Counted from the first letter of the stretch, positions 1 to 8,323 are shown. The stretch: DNA of 10,376 bases from CAZGYE01 sp964530165 (GCA_964530165.1 CAZGYE010000212.1:1-10376), one strand, 5' to 3'. Made by a program: numbers and translations. The notes: generated by a model not told the origin, from the sequence alone.

Positions 1-348
1 CTCCAACACCCGGTCGGTCTGCTGCGGGTCGATGGTTTCGGTCATGTAGGCGACGATGAACGGTGGCGAGATCGTCTGCTTGTAACCGATGGCCAGCGCG
101 CCGTCGAAATACGCCTGCTTCCGCAGTCCCGGCCGCACAAACTCGTGCCGGGGAACCTCTTTCATGGCGGCCAGCACCCGTGGGTTCCGGATGCCCTCTC
201 GCTGGATGTCGTCTCTGACCATCCGCAGCCGCGCGTCGCGAAAAGAGCCCCGCGACTGGGCCTGAAGAATTAAGGAAAAAGGCAAAAGGCAAAAGACAAC
301 GGTCCCCACGAGACAGGGCGCATACCGCCGTTTCTTGTAGCTTACCAT
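1..348 (-). CDS. pcm: Protein-L-isoaspartate O-methyltransferase, N-terminal part, probably exported (cut by window edge)
   Basis: Methylates L-isoaspartyl residues in damaged proteins using S-adenosylmethionine, so that they can revert to aspartate. The 116 visible residues match the N-terminal half of the family: RMVRDDIQREGI (about 42-53), a VLAAMKEVPRHEFV block, then AYFDGALAIG and KQTISPPFIVAYMTE, ending at VLE just where the SAM-binding glycine motif should begin. In front lies a basic stretch (YKKRR) and a hydrophobic run (about 13-29) ending near AQS, which reads as a signal peptide and implies a periplasmic enzyme; the E. coli protein lacks this extension. The ATG at 348 is preceded by AAGG boxes, whereas the alternative ATG at 222 (matching the cytoplasmic form) has no clear ribosome site. 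The gene starts 23 bp after the phosphorylase stop, so co-transcription is plausible. The hydrophobic core is encoded by heptamer repeats. Confidence 0.88.
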   Translation of the reverse strand, partial: MVSYKKRRYAPCLVGTVVFCLLPFSLILQAQSRGSFRDARLRMVRDDIQREGIRNPRVLAAMKEVPRHEFVRPGLRKQAYFDGALAIGYKQTISPPFIVAYMTETIDPQQTDRVLE

Positions 349-368
349 CTACTTTTGCCTTTTTCCTT
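272..368. repeat. Inverted heptamer-repeat pair (AAGGCAA family)
   Basis: At 272-299 four 7-bp units of the type AAGGAAA, AAGGCAA or AAGACAA follow each other without gaps. At 352-368 the same motif occurs on the other strand. The 17 bases 272-288 are the exact reverse complement of 352-368. The right arm lies in the 23-bp gap between the phosphorylase and methyltransferase genes and supplies the AAGG ribosome-binding boxes of the latter. The left arm encodes the hydrophobic core of its signal peptide. Confidence 0.8.
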
Positions 369-371
369 GAA

Positions 372-2528
<2,157 letters not shown>

Positions 2529-2565
2529 GGAGGTCCTTCCCCTTCTCTTTCCCGGATACGTCAGC

Positions 2566-2594
2566 AATAGATGCGCCGCCAAACGGTTTGTCAA
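2566..2594 (-). promoter_or_regulatory. Candidate sigma-70-type promoter of the phosphorylase gene
   Basis: On the minus strand TTGACA (2594-2589) is followed after 17 bases by TCTATT (2571-2566), four of six matches to the -10 consensus. Transcription would start near 2559 and leave a leader of about 30 bases before the ATG at 2528. Called from sequence match and position alone. Confidence 0.4.
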
Positions 2595-2820
2595 CCCGTC
2601 CATGCTCTGGTGGAAGTATATCGAAGTTCTGCTGCTGGTCGAGTCTCTTCGTGGCAGTTCGTCACGTTTTCGACTACAAAATGACAAAACAACGTGATGA
2701 CTTGAATACCGCCCCCACGAGGTCCTTTGTTTCAGGAAGGCCCGGAACGATGTCAACCGTTTCACGTGCTTCGACACTGATTCCCAAAGGACAGACAGCA
2801 CCGGTGAAAATTCGCTGATC

Positions 2821-2897
2821 GTGGAATTCGGAATGCGGAATGCGGAATTCAGATTTCAGATTGTCGATTTCAGTTTGCTGATTGAGGATTGTTGATG
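2821..2897. repeat. Heptamer-repeat tract, 11 units (GCGGAAT / TCAGATT family), copy 1
   Basis: Reading in sevens from 2821, every unit ends in AAT, ATT, TTT or ATG. Early units are of type NCGGAAT (TCGGAAT, GCGGAAT twice) and later ones of type TCAGATT, GTCGATT, GCTGATT and GAGGATT. A 35-bp stretch inside it (2844-2878) is repeated exactly at 2958-2992. It lies directly upstream of the YfhO-family gene. Confidence 0.8.
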
Positions 2898-2899
2898 CG

Positions 2900-5122
2900 A
2901 TGCGGACGGGAATCGAGAAGCACCGATCACGAATGCGGAATTCGGAATTCGGAGTGTGGAATTCAGATTTCAGATTGTCGATTTCAGTTTGCACTCCACC
3001 TCCCTCATTCTGCGCTCCGCATGCCGCACTCCGCACTCGAGACTTCTTTCTCGCCGGACTGGTGGCGGTCGGTTTGACGCTGGTGTTCTGGTGGCCGCTG
3101 TGGCGGGGCGGCGGTTTCATCGGGGGCGACGTCTACACGTACTACCTGCCGCAAAAAATGTTCTACGCCGAACGCCTGCAAGACGGCGAATTCCCCTTGT
3201 GGAACAATCGGACCGGACACGGTTATCCGCTGATCGCCGAGAGTCAAACCGGGGCCTTTTACCCGTCGCACCTGCTGTTGTACCGCACGCTTGACGTCAA
3301 TACGGCCTACAACGTGAACCATTTGCTGCACTATGTGCTGGCGTTCGTGTTCACGTGGATGTATACGCGCTCGATCGGTTTCACATCGGCGGCCGGGCTG
3401 TTCTCCGCATTGGTTTACACCTATGGCTGGTTTCCACCGCGAAGCTGCCTGGAGTGGGCGATCATCGGCGGCGCCTATTTCCCGTTGGCGCTGTGGTGCG
3501 TGGAGTCGTTTTTGCAGACGCGGCGGTGGCGGTATTTGATACTGCTGAGCGTCTCTCTGGGTCTACAGATGTTGGCCGGCCACTACAATCTGGCGTTTAT
3601 CACACAACTTGTATTGACGGCGTACGTCCCGCTGCGATTTTGGTTTGCCGGTGCCGAGTTGAGCAGTCAAACGAAGCGGCTCCGCGCGAGGTGCATTTCG
3701 GCCGTCGCGATCTCGATTTTTCTTGGCTTCGCAGTCTCCGCGGTTCAACTGTTGCCCACCTGGGAACTGAAGCAGCACAGCCAGCGGGCGAGTGTCGGAG
3801 CAGATCACGACCCCGGTTACGGACACATCCCTCCGCTGTACTGGTCGCAAGTGATAGCGCCCTGGTTGTGGTATTCCCGCGACATCGACATCGACAAGGC
3901 CCTGGCCAACATGCGATTTCTATCGAGTTCCTCGGCCACCAACAAAGTCGAAGCTCACCTCTACTTCGGTCTGATTCCAACCGGACTGATGCTCTTGGCT
4001 CTGACGGCCCGCAGGTTTGGATTGGCCGGTATGAACCGTCGATTGTGGCTGTGGACGATCCTGGCGGTGGCGGCCCTCATTTACACGCCGGGCTGGCTGC
4101 TGGGGCTGACCAAACACTTGCCCGGTTTCAACTTCTTCATCGGCCCGGGCCGATACGGGATCGTCACCACGCTGGCAGTCGCGTTGTTGGCCGGCTTTGC
4201 GTTCGGCGAACTCTTCAAACGTTCGGCCGGCCTCAAGCGAGCGCTGTTGACGGCGGTCGTGTTCGGCTTCACGACGGGCGATCTCTGGCTGGTGAGCCGC
4301 CTTGTCAAGTATGTCGACATGCTTGATAATCCGCCGATCGCATCGCAGCAGGACAGCGAAGTTCGCCGCCGATTGCTCGCCGCCGATTCACCCGCCCGGA
4401 TGTTTGCTCCAGGTCCGAACCTGCCGACTCTGACTGGAATCGCCTGCACTCCGCCCTATCTCGGCATCGGACCGGCGGCGTATTACGATCCGGCCTTGAA
4501 AATGCCAGAATCGCCGGCCAACTCCGACTCAAAATCCCCGGAATCTCAAAGATTCCGGGGATTGGAAGCCACCCCGGAACAAGTTGCGTGGCTGCAGCGC
4601 GCCGGCGTGACGCACGTCCTCAGCTTCCAAGAGCTTGACCGGGACGACTGGCCGGTAACTTTGGTCTGGCAGGGACACGACGCGCTGCTCAATCCGGCGT
4701 GGGGTCGATACCGTCTCGGCGAGTCAATCTTCCTCTATCGATTGCAGGCGACGCGGGGGCGTGCCGCCTTTGCCCGTCCGAAACCCGGAGACACCGTGAA
4801 AATCACCGAGTACAGGGCGAACCGGGTCGGCATCGAGACCAACTCGGCATCCGCGGGACGCTTGATTCTGACCGACCTGATGTATCCCGGCTGGAAGGTG
4901 ACTGTCGACGGCCAGCCTGCCAAGGCGATTCTCTTCGAAGGCATGTACCGCGCCGTCGACCTGCCACCGAAACAGCACACTGTTGTCTGGACCTACCGGC
5001 CGGCGAGCGTATACTGGGGAGCAATTGTCAGTGCCGTCGCCCTGCTACTGCTGGCTGCGATTGCGCACGTGAGATACTGGCACCCTGATTGGCTTGTTGT
5101 GTTGAACCCGGATTATTCATAG
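2900..5122 (+). CDS. YfhO-family polytopic membrane protein (GT-C-like fold)
   Basis: A large integral inner-membrane protein. YfhO relatives are linked to modification of cell-surface polymers, but the substrate here is unknown. From the ATG at 2900 the product has 740 residues. A first membrane segment (about 48-68) is followed by GGDVYTYYLP (75-84), the acidic loop signature of GT-C-like proteins, then FPLWNNRTGHGYPLIAES, many further hydrophobic segments and, near the C-terminus, an extracytoplasmic domain with LTDLMYPGWKVTVDG (about 656-671) before a last membrane segment (about 703-724). That C-terminal block is highly typical of YfhO. The start is uncertain: TTG 2882, ATG 2900 and ATG 2933 are all in frame, and residues 12-47 are encoded by heptamer repeats. 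A perfect hairpin encodes residues 545-555, and the last residues and the stop lie in a palindromic repeat. No operon partner is evident. Confidence 0.85.
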   Translation: MRTGIEKHRSRMRNSEFGVWNSDFRLSISVCTPPPSFCAPHAALRTRDFFLAGLVAVGLTLVFWWPLWRGGGFIGGDVYTYYLPQKMFYAERLQDGEFPLWNNRTGHGYPLIAESQTGAFYPSHLLLYRTLDVNTAYNVNHLLHYVLAFVFTWMYTRSIGFTSAAGLFSALVYTYGWFPPRSCLEWAIIGGAYFPLALWCVESFLQTRRWRYLILLSVSLGLQMLAGHYNLAFITQLVLTAYVPLRFWFAGAELSSQTKRLRARCISAVAISIFLGFAVSAVQLLPTWELKQHSQRASVGADHDPGYGHIPPLYWSQVIAPWLWYSRDIDIDKALANMRFLSSSSATNKVEAHLYFGLIPTGLMLLALTARRFGLAGMNRRLWLWTILAVAALIYTPGWLLGLTKHLPGFNFFIGPGRYGIVTTLAVALLAGFAFGELFKRSAGLKRALLTAVVFGFTTGDLWLVSRLVKYVDMLDNPPIASQQDSEVRRRLLAADSPARMFAPGPNLPTLTGIACTPPYLGIGPAAYYDPALKMPESPANSDSKSPESQRFRGLEATPEQVAWLQRAGVTHVLSFQELDRDDWPVTLVWQGHDALLNPAWGRYRLGESIFLYRLQATRGRAAFARPKPGDTVKITEYRANRVGIETNSASAGRLILTDLMYPGWKVTVDGQPAKAILFEGMYRAVDLPPKQHTVVWTYRPASVYWGAIVSAVALLLLAAIAHVRYWHPDWLVVLNPDYS
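2928..3039. repeat. Heptamer-repeat tract, 16 units, with mid-tract inversion, copy 2
   Basis: Sixteen gap-free 7-bp units run from 2928. The first nine resemble copy 1 (GCGGAAT, TCGGAAT, TCAGATT, GTCGATT, TCAGTTT). From 2991 the units become the reverse complement type (GCACTCC, GCGCTCC, GCATGCC) in the same 7-base phase. Positions 2958-2992 repeat 2844-2878 exactly. The tract lies within the open frame of the YfhO-family protein and stops just before its first membrane segment. Confidence 0.8.
4533..4563. repeat. Perfect 14-bp-stem palindrome inside the YfhO-family coding sequence
   Basis: AATCCCCGGAATCT (4533-4546) is followed by a three-base loop CAA and its exact reverse complement (4550-4563). 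It keeps the reading frame and encodes roughly KSPESQRFRGL in a hydrophilic linker. It is terminator-shaped but has no T run and lies mid-gene, so a mobile palindromic repeat is the better reading. Confidence 0.75.
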
Positions 5123-5232
5123 GCTGTCGTGGCGATACCCAAACCGACAACTTGTTGTCGAGATCCACTGGTTTCAGGGCACATTCAGCGACGACAAGTC
5201 GTCGGTTTGGGTTTCTATGAATCATCCGGGTT
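5105..5232. repeat. REPIN-like palindromic element (paired inverted REP sequences)
   Basis: Outer ends AACCCGGATTATTCATAG (5105-5122) and its reverse complement with one mismatch (5215-5232) enclose two REP-like units in opposite orientation at 5137-5160 and 5189-5212. Each unit is a 7-bp stem with a two-base centre (CGACAAC/GTTGTCG or CGACGAC/GTCGTCG) flanked by GTTTGGGT. The left end supplies the final residues NPDYS and the TAG stop of the YfhO-family gene. The right arm matches 7660-7700 at 40 of 41 bases. Confidence 0.8.
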
Positions 5233-5237
5233 GAATC

Positions 5238-5293
5238 GCACTCAGCGATCAGCACTCAGCTGGAAGAATCTGATGGCTGACCGCTGACCGCTT
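5238..5293. repeat. Heptamer-repeat tract with mid-tract inversion (GCACTCA / ACCGCTG family)
   Basis: Eight gap-free 7-bp units. The first three (GCACTCA, GCGATCA, GCACTCA) share GCNNTCA; the last three (ATGGCTG, ACCGCTG, ACCGCTT) carry the reverse-complement core in the same phase. It fills the gap between the REPIN-like element and the oxidoreductase ribosome-binding site at 5297. Confidence 0.7.
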
Positions 5294-5308
5294 TTGAAGG
5301 AACCATCC

Positions 5309-6307
5309 ATGAAAGCCGCCTTGATTAACGAGACCGGATCACCCGGCGTCATTCAATATGCCGATCGACCGGATCCCGAACCGGGTCCGACCGAAGTGCT
5401 GGTGAAAGTCGGCGCCGTGGCCGTCAACCCCATCGACACGTACATCCGCAGCGGCACTGTGGCGTTGCCGTTGGAGTTCCCCTACGTCATCGGCTGCGAC
5501 TTGGCCGGGACCGTCGAGCAGTGCGGCAATGACGTGAAACGATTCAAGCCGGGCGATCGGGTTTGGGGCAGCAACCAGGGTCTGTTCGGCCGGCAGGGAA
5601 CGTTCTCTGAATACGCCGCCGTCGACGAAAAATGGCTCTACACGACGCCTGCCGGCGAGCCAGACACCGAGGCTGCCGCCGGTGCGCTGGTGGGAATCAC
5701 CGCCCATCTGGGATTGTTCCTGCACGCTGGCTTGAAGGAGGGCGAGGTTTTGTTCGTCAACGGGGGCGCTGGCGGTGTCGGCTCGGCTGTGGTGCAGTTG
5801 GCCAAGTCGATCGGCGCAAAGGTCGTCACCACCGTCGGCAACGCGGAGAAGAAAGCCCGCTGCGAGAGCTGGGGCGCCGATCTCGTCGTCGACTACCACT
5901 CGCCCGGGATGGACGAGGAGATCCGCGCATTCGCCGAGGCCCACGGGGGCATCAACGTCTGGTACGAAACCTTGCGCGAACCGACGCTGGACCGCACCGT
6001 CGGGCTGATGGCCCCGCGCGGCCGCATCATCCTGATGGCCGGCCGAGACGCCCGGCCGCAATTCCCGGTCGGCCCGTTCTACGTGAAGGACCTGCGGCTA
6101 TTGGGTTTCGCCATGTTCAACGCCACGCCGGACGAACAGCAACAATGCGCCCGGACACTCAACGTCCTCTACGACAGCGGCGGGTGGCGTCCCCACATCG
6201 GCAAGAAATTCCCACTCGCCGAAGCCGCCGCCGCCCACCAGCTCCAGGAAGACAACACGCTCGGTCAAAAAGGCACCCTGTCCGGAAAAATCGTCCTGGA
6301 ACCGTGA
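5309..6307 (+). CDS. Zeta-crystallin-type NADPH:quinone oxidoreductase (zinc-free MDR family)
   Basis: Predicted to transfer a hydride from NADPH to quinones or related electrophiles in the cytoplasm. The 332-residue product has the MDR layout. The N-terminal GroES-like domain contains NPIDTYIRSG (40-49), GCDLAGTVE (62-70) and FKPGDRVWG (79-87). The Rossmann domain contains NGGAGGVGSAVVQLAKSIGAK (151-171), and the C-terminus ends KGTLSGKIVLEP. The NPIDTYIRSG and KxGTLSGKI-like blocks point to the zeta-crystallin branch, and the zinc-binding cysteines of alcohol dehydrogenases are absent. The ATG at 5309 is preceded by AAGGA seven bases upstream; an in-frame TTG at 5294 overlaps that site and is less likely. 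The gene stands alone, between repeats on the left and a convergent accessory segment on the right. The physiological substrate cannot be read from sequence. Confidence 0.92.
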   Translation: MKAALINETGSPGVIQYADRPDPEPGPTEVLVKVGAVAVNPIDTYIRSGTVALPLEFPYVIGCDLAGTVEQCGNDVKRFKPGDRVWGSNQGLFGRQGTFSEYAAVDEKWLYTTPAGEPDTEAAAGALVGITAHLGLFLHAGLKEGEVLFVNGGAGGVGSAVVQLAKSIGAKVVTTVGNAEKKARCESWGADLVVDYHSPGMDEEIRAFAEAHGGINVWYETLREPTLDRTVGLMAPRGRIILMAGRDARPQFPVGPFYVKDLRLLGFAMFNATPDEQQQCARTLNVLYDSGGWRPHIGKKFPLAEAAAAHQLQEDNTLGQKGTLSGKIVLEP

Positions 6308-6413
6308 GCACTCTGGCTGTGTAGTGCCTTGGGTCCCAACGACGGCGCTGGGTCGGATCAGAGCTCTTCGGTGGCGTTCGGCGGCACGGTCGTGAGTGTC
6401 AGGTAGAGAAGTC

Positions 6414-6920
6414 TCAGCGAAATACTTCGTCCAGATAGACAATCTCTGTCCATGCCTTCCTGGGATCAAAGTCCTTTCTCAGTACCTTCTTCAATCGATA
6501 GAGCGTTGGGGGGGCACCTTTTTTCCATTCCGCAAGAAGGATGCACTTAGGTTTGTGATGTTGCGCTACTCGTCGAAGGCGTTCAATGTCGTCGCGCGTT
6601 GGCCAAGGCGCACTGCCACCTTTCACCTGAATCAGTATGATCTCGAAAAGGTCACCGCGTTTGAGCCCATCCGCCGTTTCTCGGTGGTTCTTCCGAATAG
6701 CGAGGATGTCCACAATTCCCCGCGATTCTTTCCCATCCGGCCCAACGAATTGAACAAGCTCCCATTTTGTGCCAATGCTGCTTCTCGTGATCAACCACTT
6801 AGTCATTGTAGTCGACCATTTAGCTGCGTACCGCGCCTTACGAAACGCAGCTCGCCGCTTTCGGGTGATAGCAGCTTTCTTTCCGGCAGCCACCCATTTG
6901 GGATCCTTCAGCCTTACCAT
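6414..6920 (-). CDS. Hypothetical protein with PD-(D/E)XK-nuclease-like core
   Basis: 168 residues. The N-terminal 40 are very basic (KKAAITRKRRAAFRKAR at 14-30), suiting nucleic-acid contact. Residues 52-168 look like a small alpha/beta domain: a strand with GIVDILAIRK (68-77), a second strand LFEIILIQVKGG (91-102), then a charged helix TRDDIERLRRVAQHHK (108-123) and a strand CILLAEW (126-132). The acidic residue D71 and the QVK triad (98-100) about 27 residues later match the spacing of the PD-(D/E)XK nuclease motif, with glutamine in place of the usual glutamate, as in some active members. The ATG at 6920 has GGAG eight bases upstream. It is downstream of a transposase remnant on the same strand, suggesting an acquired segment. 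A DNA-cleaving or repair role is inference; the fold call is motif-based. Confidence 0.68.
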   Translation of the reverse strand: MVRLKDPKWVAAGKKAAITRKRRAAFRKARYAAKWSTTMTKWLITRSSIGTKWELVQFVGPDGKESRGIVDILAIRKNHRETADGLKRGDLFEIILIQVKGGSAPWPTRDDIERLRRVAQHHKPKCILLAEWKKGAPPTLYRLKKVLRKDFDPRKAWTEIVYLDEVFR

Positions 6921-7055
6921 CTCGTTTTCTCCACAACTCGCACCGGGCCAGATACCGTGTCAGACAACGCACTCTTGAGTCGCCGTGAATCTTCGCACAT
7001 TCGTTCAGGGCTGTCATGGAGTTTCTCGCTAATTCCGTGGAGCGCGCCTGAAGAC

Positions 7056-7442
7056 TCACTTCACGGCCGGAGTTCTGGAGTCCTCTTCGTCTGGCCCAAC
7101 CGGTGCAGTTCTCTCGATCGGTGCGGTCTCGTTTTTCCAACCATTTCTCGATGAGCGCGGCGACGGGCGTAGCAGCACGTCGCGGATTTCTTTGAGCGTG
7201 CCGTCGTGCTGCCAGCGGCGGAAATACGTGTAGATGGTGGCCCAGGGTGGGAAGTCGTGCGGGAGCATCCGCCATACGCAGCCGGTCCGCCAGCGGTAGT
7301 TGATGCCGTCGATTACCTCGCGCATCTGGGTGTTGCGGTGTCGGCCGCGATCTTCTTCCGGCGGGATGACGACCGAGATCGAATCCCACTGCTTGTCGGT
7401 CACGTCGCTCGGATAGGGGGGTCGGCTTGATGTCGCGTTCAT
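7056..7442 (-). pseudogene. IS5-family transposase, N-terminal part only (DUF4096-type), remnant
   Basis: The first ~90 residues match the N-terminal domain of IS5-group transposases: YPSDVTDKQWDSI near the start, a REVIDGINYRWRTGCVWRMLPHDFPPW block, and YTYFRRWQHDGTLKEIRD. After about codon 92 the similarity stops and the frame runs on for ~40 unrelated-looking residues to a stop at 7056. No second frame with a DDE catalytic domain follows between 6921 and 7056, so the element cannot be functional. The ATG at 7442 is favoured by family alignment; GGAGG lies 12 bases upstream inside the end of the preceding gene, and an in-frame ATG at 7466 is possible. No inverted terminal repeats were identified. 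It could alternatively be an intact orfA whose orfB was deleted. Confidence 0.75.
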
Positions 7443-7449
7443 GAGTCTT

Positions 7450-7641
7450 TCATGCCTCCGATTCAAATAAGTATTCGTCGCCGGGTTCTGCGCGTCGCAG
7501 TCGCGTCAGATCGGTCTTCATCCACCGCCGGCACAGCTCGGTCATCGGGATCCGCAGCCGGGCCGCCTCTTTGCGAATCGCCCGCCAATCCGACAGCGGA
7601 ACGAAAATGGAAATCTGCTTGCGTAGCTCTACGGTTTTCAT
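7450..7641 (-). CDS. Small ribbon-helix-helix-like protein
   Basis: 63 residues: a short strand-like segment (LRKQISIFVP, about 5-14), a helix (SDWRAIRKEAARL, about 16-28), a turn with IP, and a second helix (MTELCRRWMKTDLTRLR, about 31-47), ending in an acidic tail. This order resembles the ribbon-helix-helix DNA-binding fold of CopG/Arc-type regulators, often antitoxins or mobile-element proteins. The ATG at 7641 is chosen because AAGGAG sits five bases upstream; an in-frame ATG at 7668 falls inside a dispersed repeat. The stop lies eight bases before the transposase ATG, so translation may be coupled. No toxin-like partner is recognisable next to it. Confidence 0.55.
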   Translation of the reverse strand: MKTVELRKQISIFVPLSDWRAIRKEAARLRIPMTELCRRWMKTDLTRLRRAEPGDEYLFESEA

Positions 7642-7659
7642 TTCTGCTCCTTCCTGGAG

Positions 7660-7801
7660 CCGGATCATTCATAGAAACCCAAACCGACGACTTGTCGTCG
7701 GCTGAGGTGCCGTGGCTTGAGCGGATCCCGACAACGAGTTGTCGGTTTGGGTGCCACATCAGTGCAGCGGCTCCCGACAACGAGTTGTCGGTTTGGGTGC
7801 C
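7660..7801. repeat. REP-like repeat cluster (three units)
   Basis: Positions 7660-7700 match the right arm of the element at 5105-5232 (40 of 41 bases, opposite orientation). Two further units in the other orientation lie at 7729-7752 and 7775-7798, inside an exact 30-bp direct repeat (7726-7755 and 7772-7801) with a 46-bp period. Each unit is a 7-bp stem with a two-base centre (CGACAAC-GA-GTTGTCG) plus GTTTGGGT. It fills most of the gap between the two small minus-strand genes. Confidence 0.8.
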
Positions 7802-7811
7802 CCATCGGTTA

Positions 7812-8072
7812 TCATTCCCGAGCAGGTGGGGGCTGCTCGTGACGAACTCTGGGCCAGTCGGCTGCGGCGGGAGGGCTTTGGTCGGTCCGCTCGCCCGGTG
7901 GAGCCGTTTCCGTTTTCCCGCGGCGCAACTTGCGGCGCTTCCTCGATTTGTTGACCGTCGACGATGAGAAACCGTCGAGAATCGCGTCGTCGACATCGTC
8001 AAAGCTGTCGCGCGCGTCCGGAATGTCGAACCCGCCGGCATCATCTTTTGAGAATCGTGCTTCCCGCACCAT
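7812..8072 (-). CDS. Hypothetical protein, charged, no recognised family
   Basis: 86 residues and no recognisable domain. An acidic middle (FDDVDDAILDGF, about 24-35) is followed by a basic cluster (KSRKRRKLRRGK, 42-53) and a proline-rich tail. No signal peptide or membrane segment. The ATG at 8072 has AGGAGG eight bases upstream, a strong ribosome site and the main support for the gene. An in-frame GTG at 8093 is less likely because the ribosome site would then lie within the coding sequence. The lack of family similarity and the repeats on both sides make it less certain than its neighbours. Confidence 0.5.
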   Translation of the reverse strand: MVREARFSKDDAGGFDIPDARDSFDDVDDAILDGFSSSTVNKSRKRRKLRRGKTETAPPGERTDQSPPAAADWPRVRHEQPPPARE

Positions 8073-8123
8073 CGTGGTGTCCTCCTGCCACACGTTGAAA
8101 TTCAGTCGATCCCGCGGGGGAAT

Positions 8124-8222
8124 GTGACCTCCCTGTCACCTTCACTGGCCGTCCTGGCTGTCCCCCCGGGGCGACCTCCCTGTCGCCGGTTCGGCTGCCT
8201 TGCCTGCCGAGTCCTGGCTCGG
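8124..8222. repeat. Array of short hairpins with shared loops
   Basis: GTGAC-CTCCCT-GTCAC (8124-8139) and GGCGAC-CTCCCT-GTCGCC (8170-8187) share loop and stem apart from a compensatory T:A to C:G change. GTCCTGGCT occurs after each (8151-8159 and 8211-8219), the second within the stem-loop CCGAG-TCCTGG-CTCGG (8207-8222). Read on the minus strand, the loops show AGGGAG and CCAGGA. It lies upstream of the 86-residue gene. Confidence 0.65.
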
Positions 8223-8273
8223 AACCTGTGACGCCTCTCGCTGTGATTCCGTTCAGTTTTCCCAAAAATGTGT

Positions 8274-8300
8274 TTGACATATCAATACGTCCAGTATAAT
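8274..8300 (+). promoter_or_regulatory. Near-consensus sigma-70-type promoter for the XRE regulator gene
   Basis: TTGACA (8274-8279) and TATAAT (8295-8300) are both perfect hexamers separated by 15 bases, slightly shorter than the optimal 17, in an AT-rich island. ATACGT occurs on either side of the -10 box (8285-8290 and 8301-8306). Transcription would start near 8307, leaving a leader of about 78 bases containing the palindrome and repeated boxes described separately. Confidence 0.6.
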
Positions 8301-8323
8301 ATACGTGCGGATACTTTTCAAGT

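Larger units (their letters stand above)
2529..2899. other. Intergenic region between divergent phosphorylase and YfhO-family genes
   Basis: This 371-bp gap holds the candidate phosphorylase promoter near its left end and, from 2821, the first heptamer tract. The middle (about 2600-2820) contains short open frames on both strands, but none has a convincing ribosome site or recognisable protein family. No clear promoter for the rightward gene was found. Confidence 0.5.

Noticed and set aside
2674..3120. 148-codon minus-strand open frame across the heptamer tracts
   Set aside because: Much of its protein is translated repeat sequence and it overlaps the start of the YfhO-family gene; no family recognised.
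6921..7015. Possible short minus-strand gene starting at the ATG at 7016 (MTALNECAKIHG...)
   Set aside because: Its frame runs into the nuclease-like gene in another frame and no domain is recognisable; it may be remnant sequence.
6396..7154. 252-codon plus-strand open frame opposite the nuclease-like gene
   Set aside because: The minus-strand frame has a ribosome site and a coherent fold pattern; this one has neither.
7726..7801. CRISPR-like pair of 30-bp direct repeats
   Set aside because: Only two copies with a 16-bp gap, no cas genes, and the repeats match REP-like palindromes elsewhere in the window.
7463..8044. 193-codon minus-strand open frame across the REP cluster
   Set aside because: It spans repeats and overlaps two genes with better ribosome sites in other frames.
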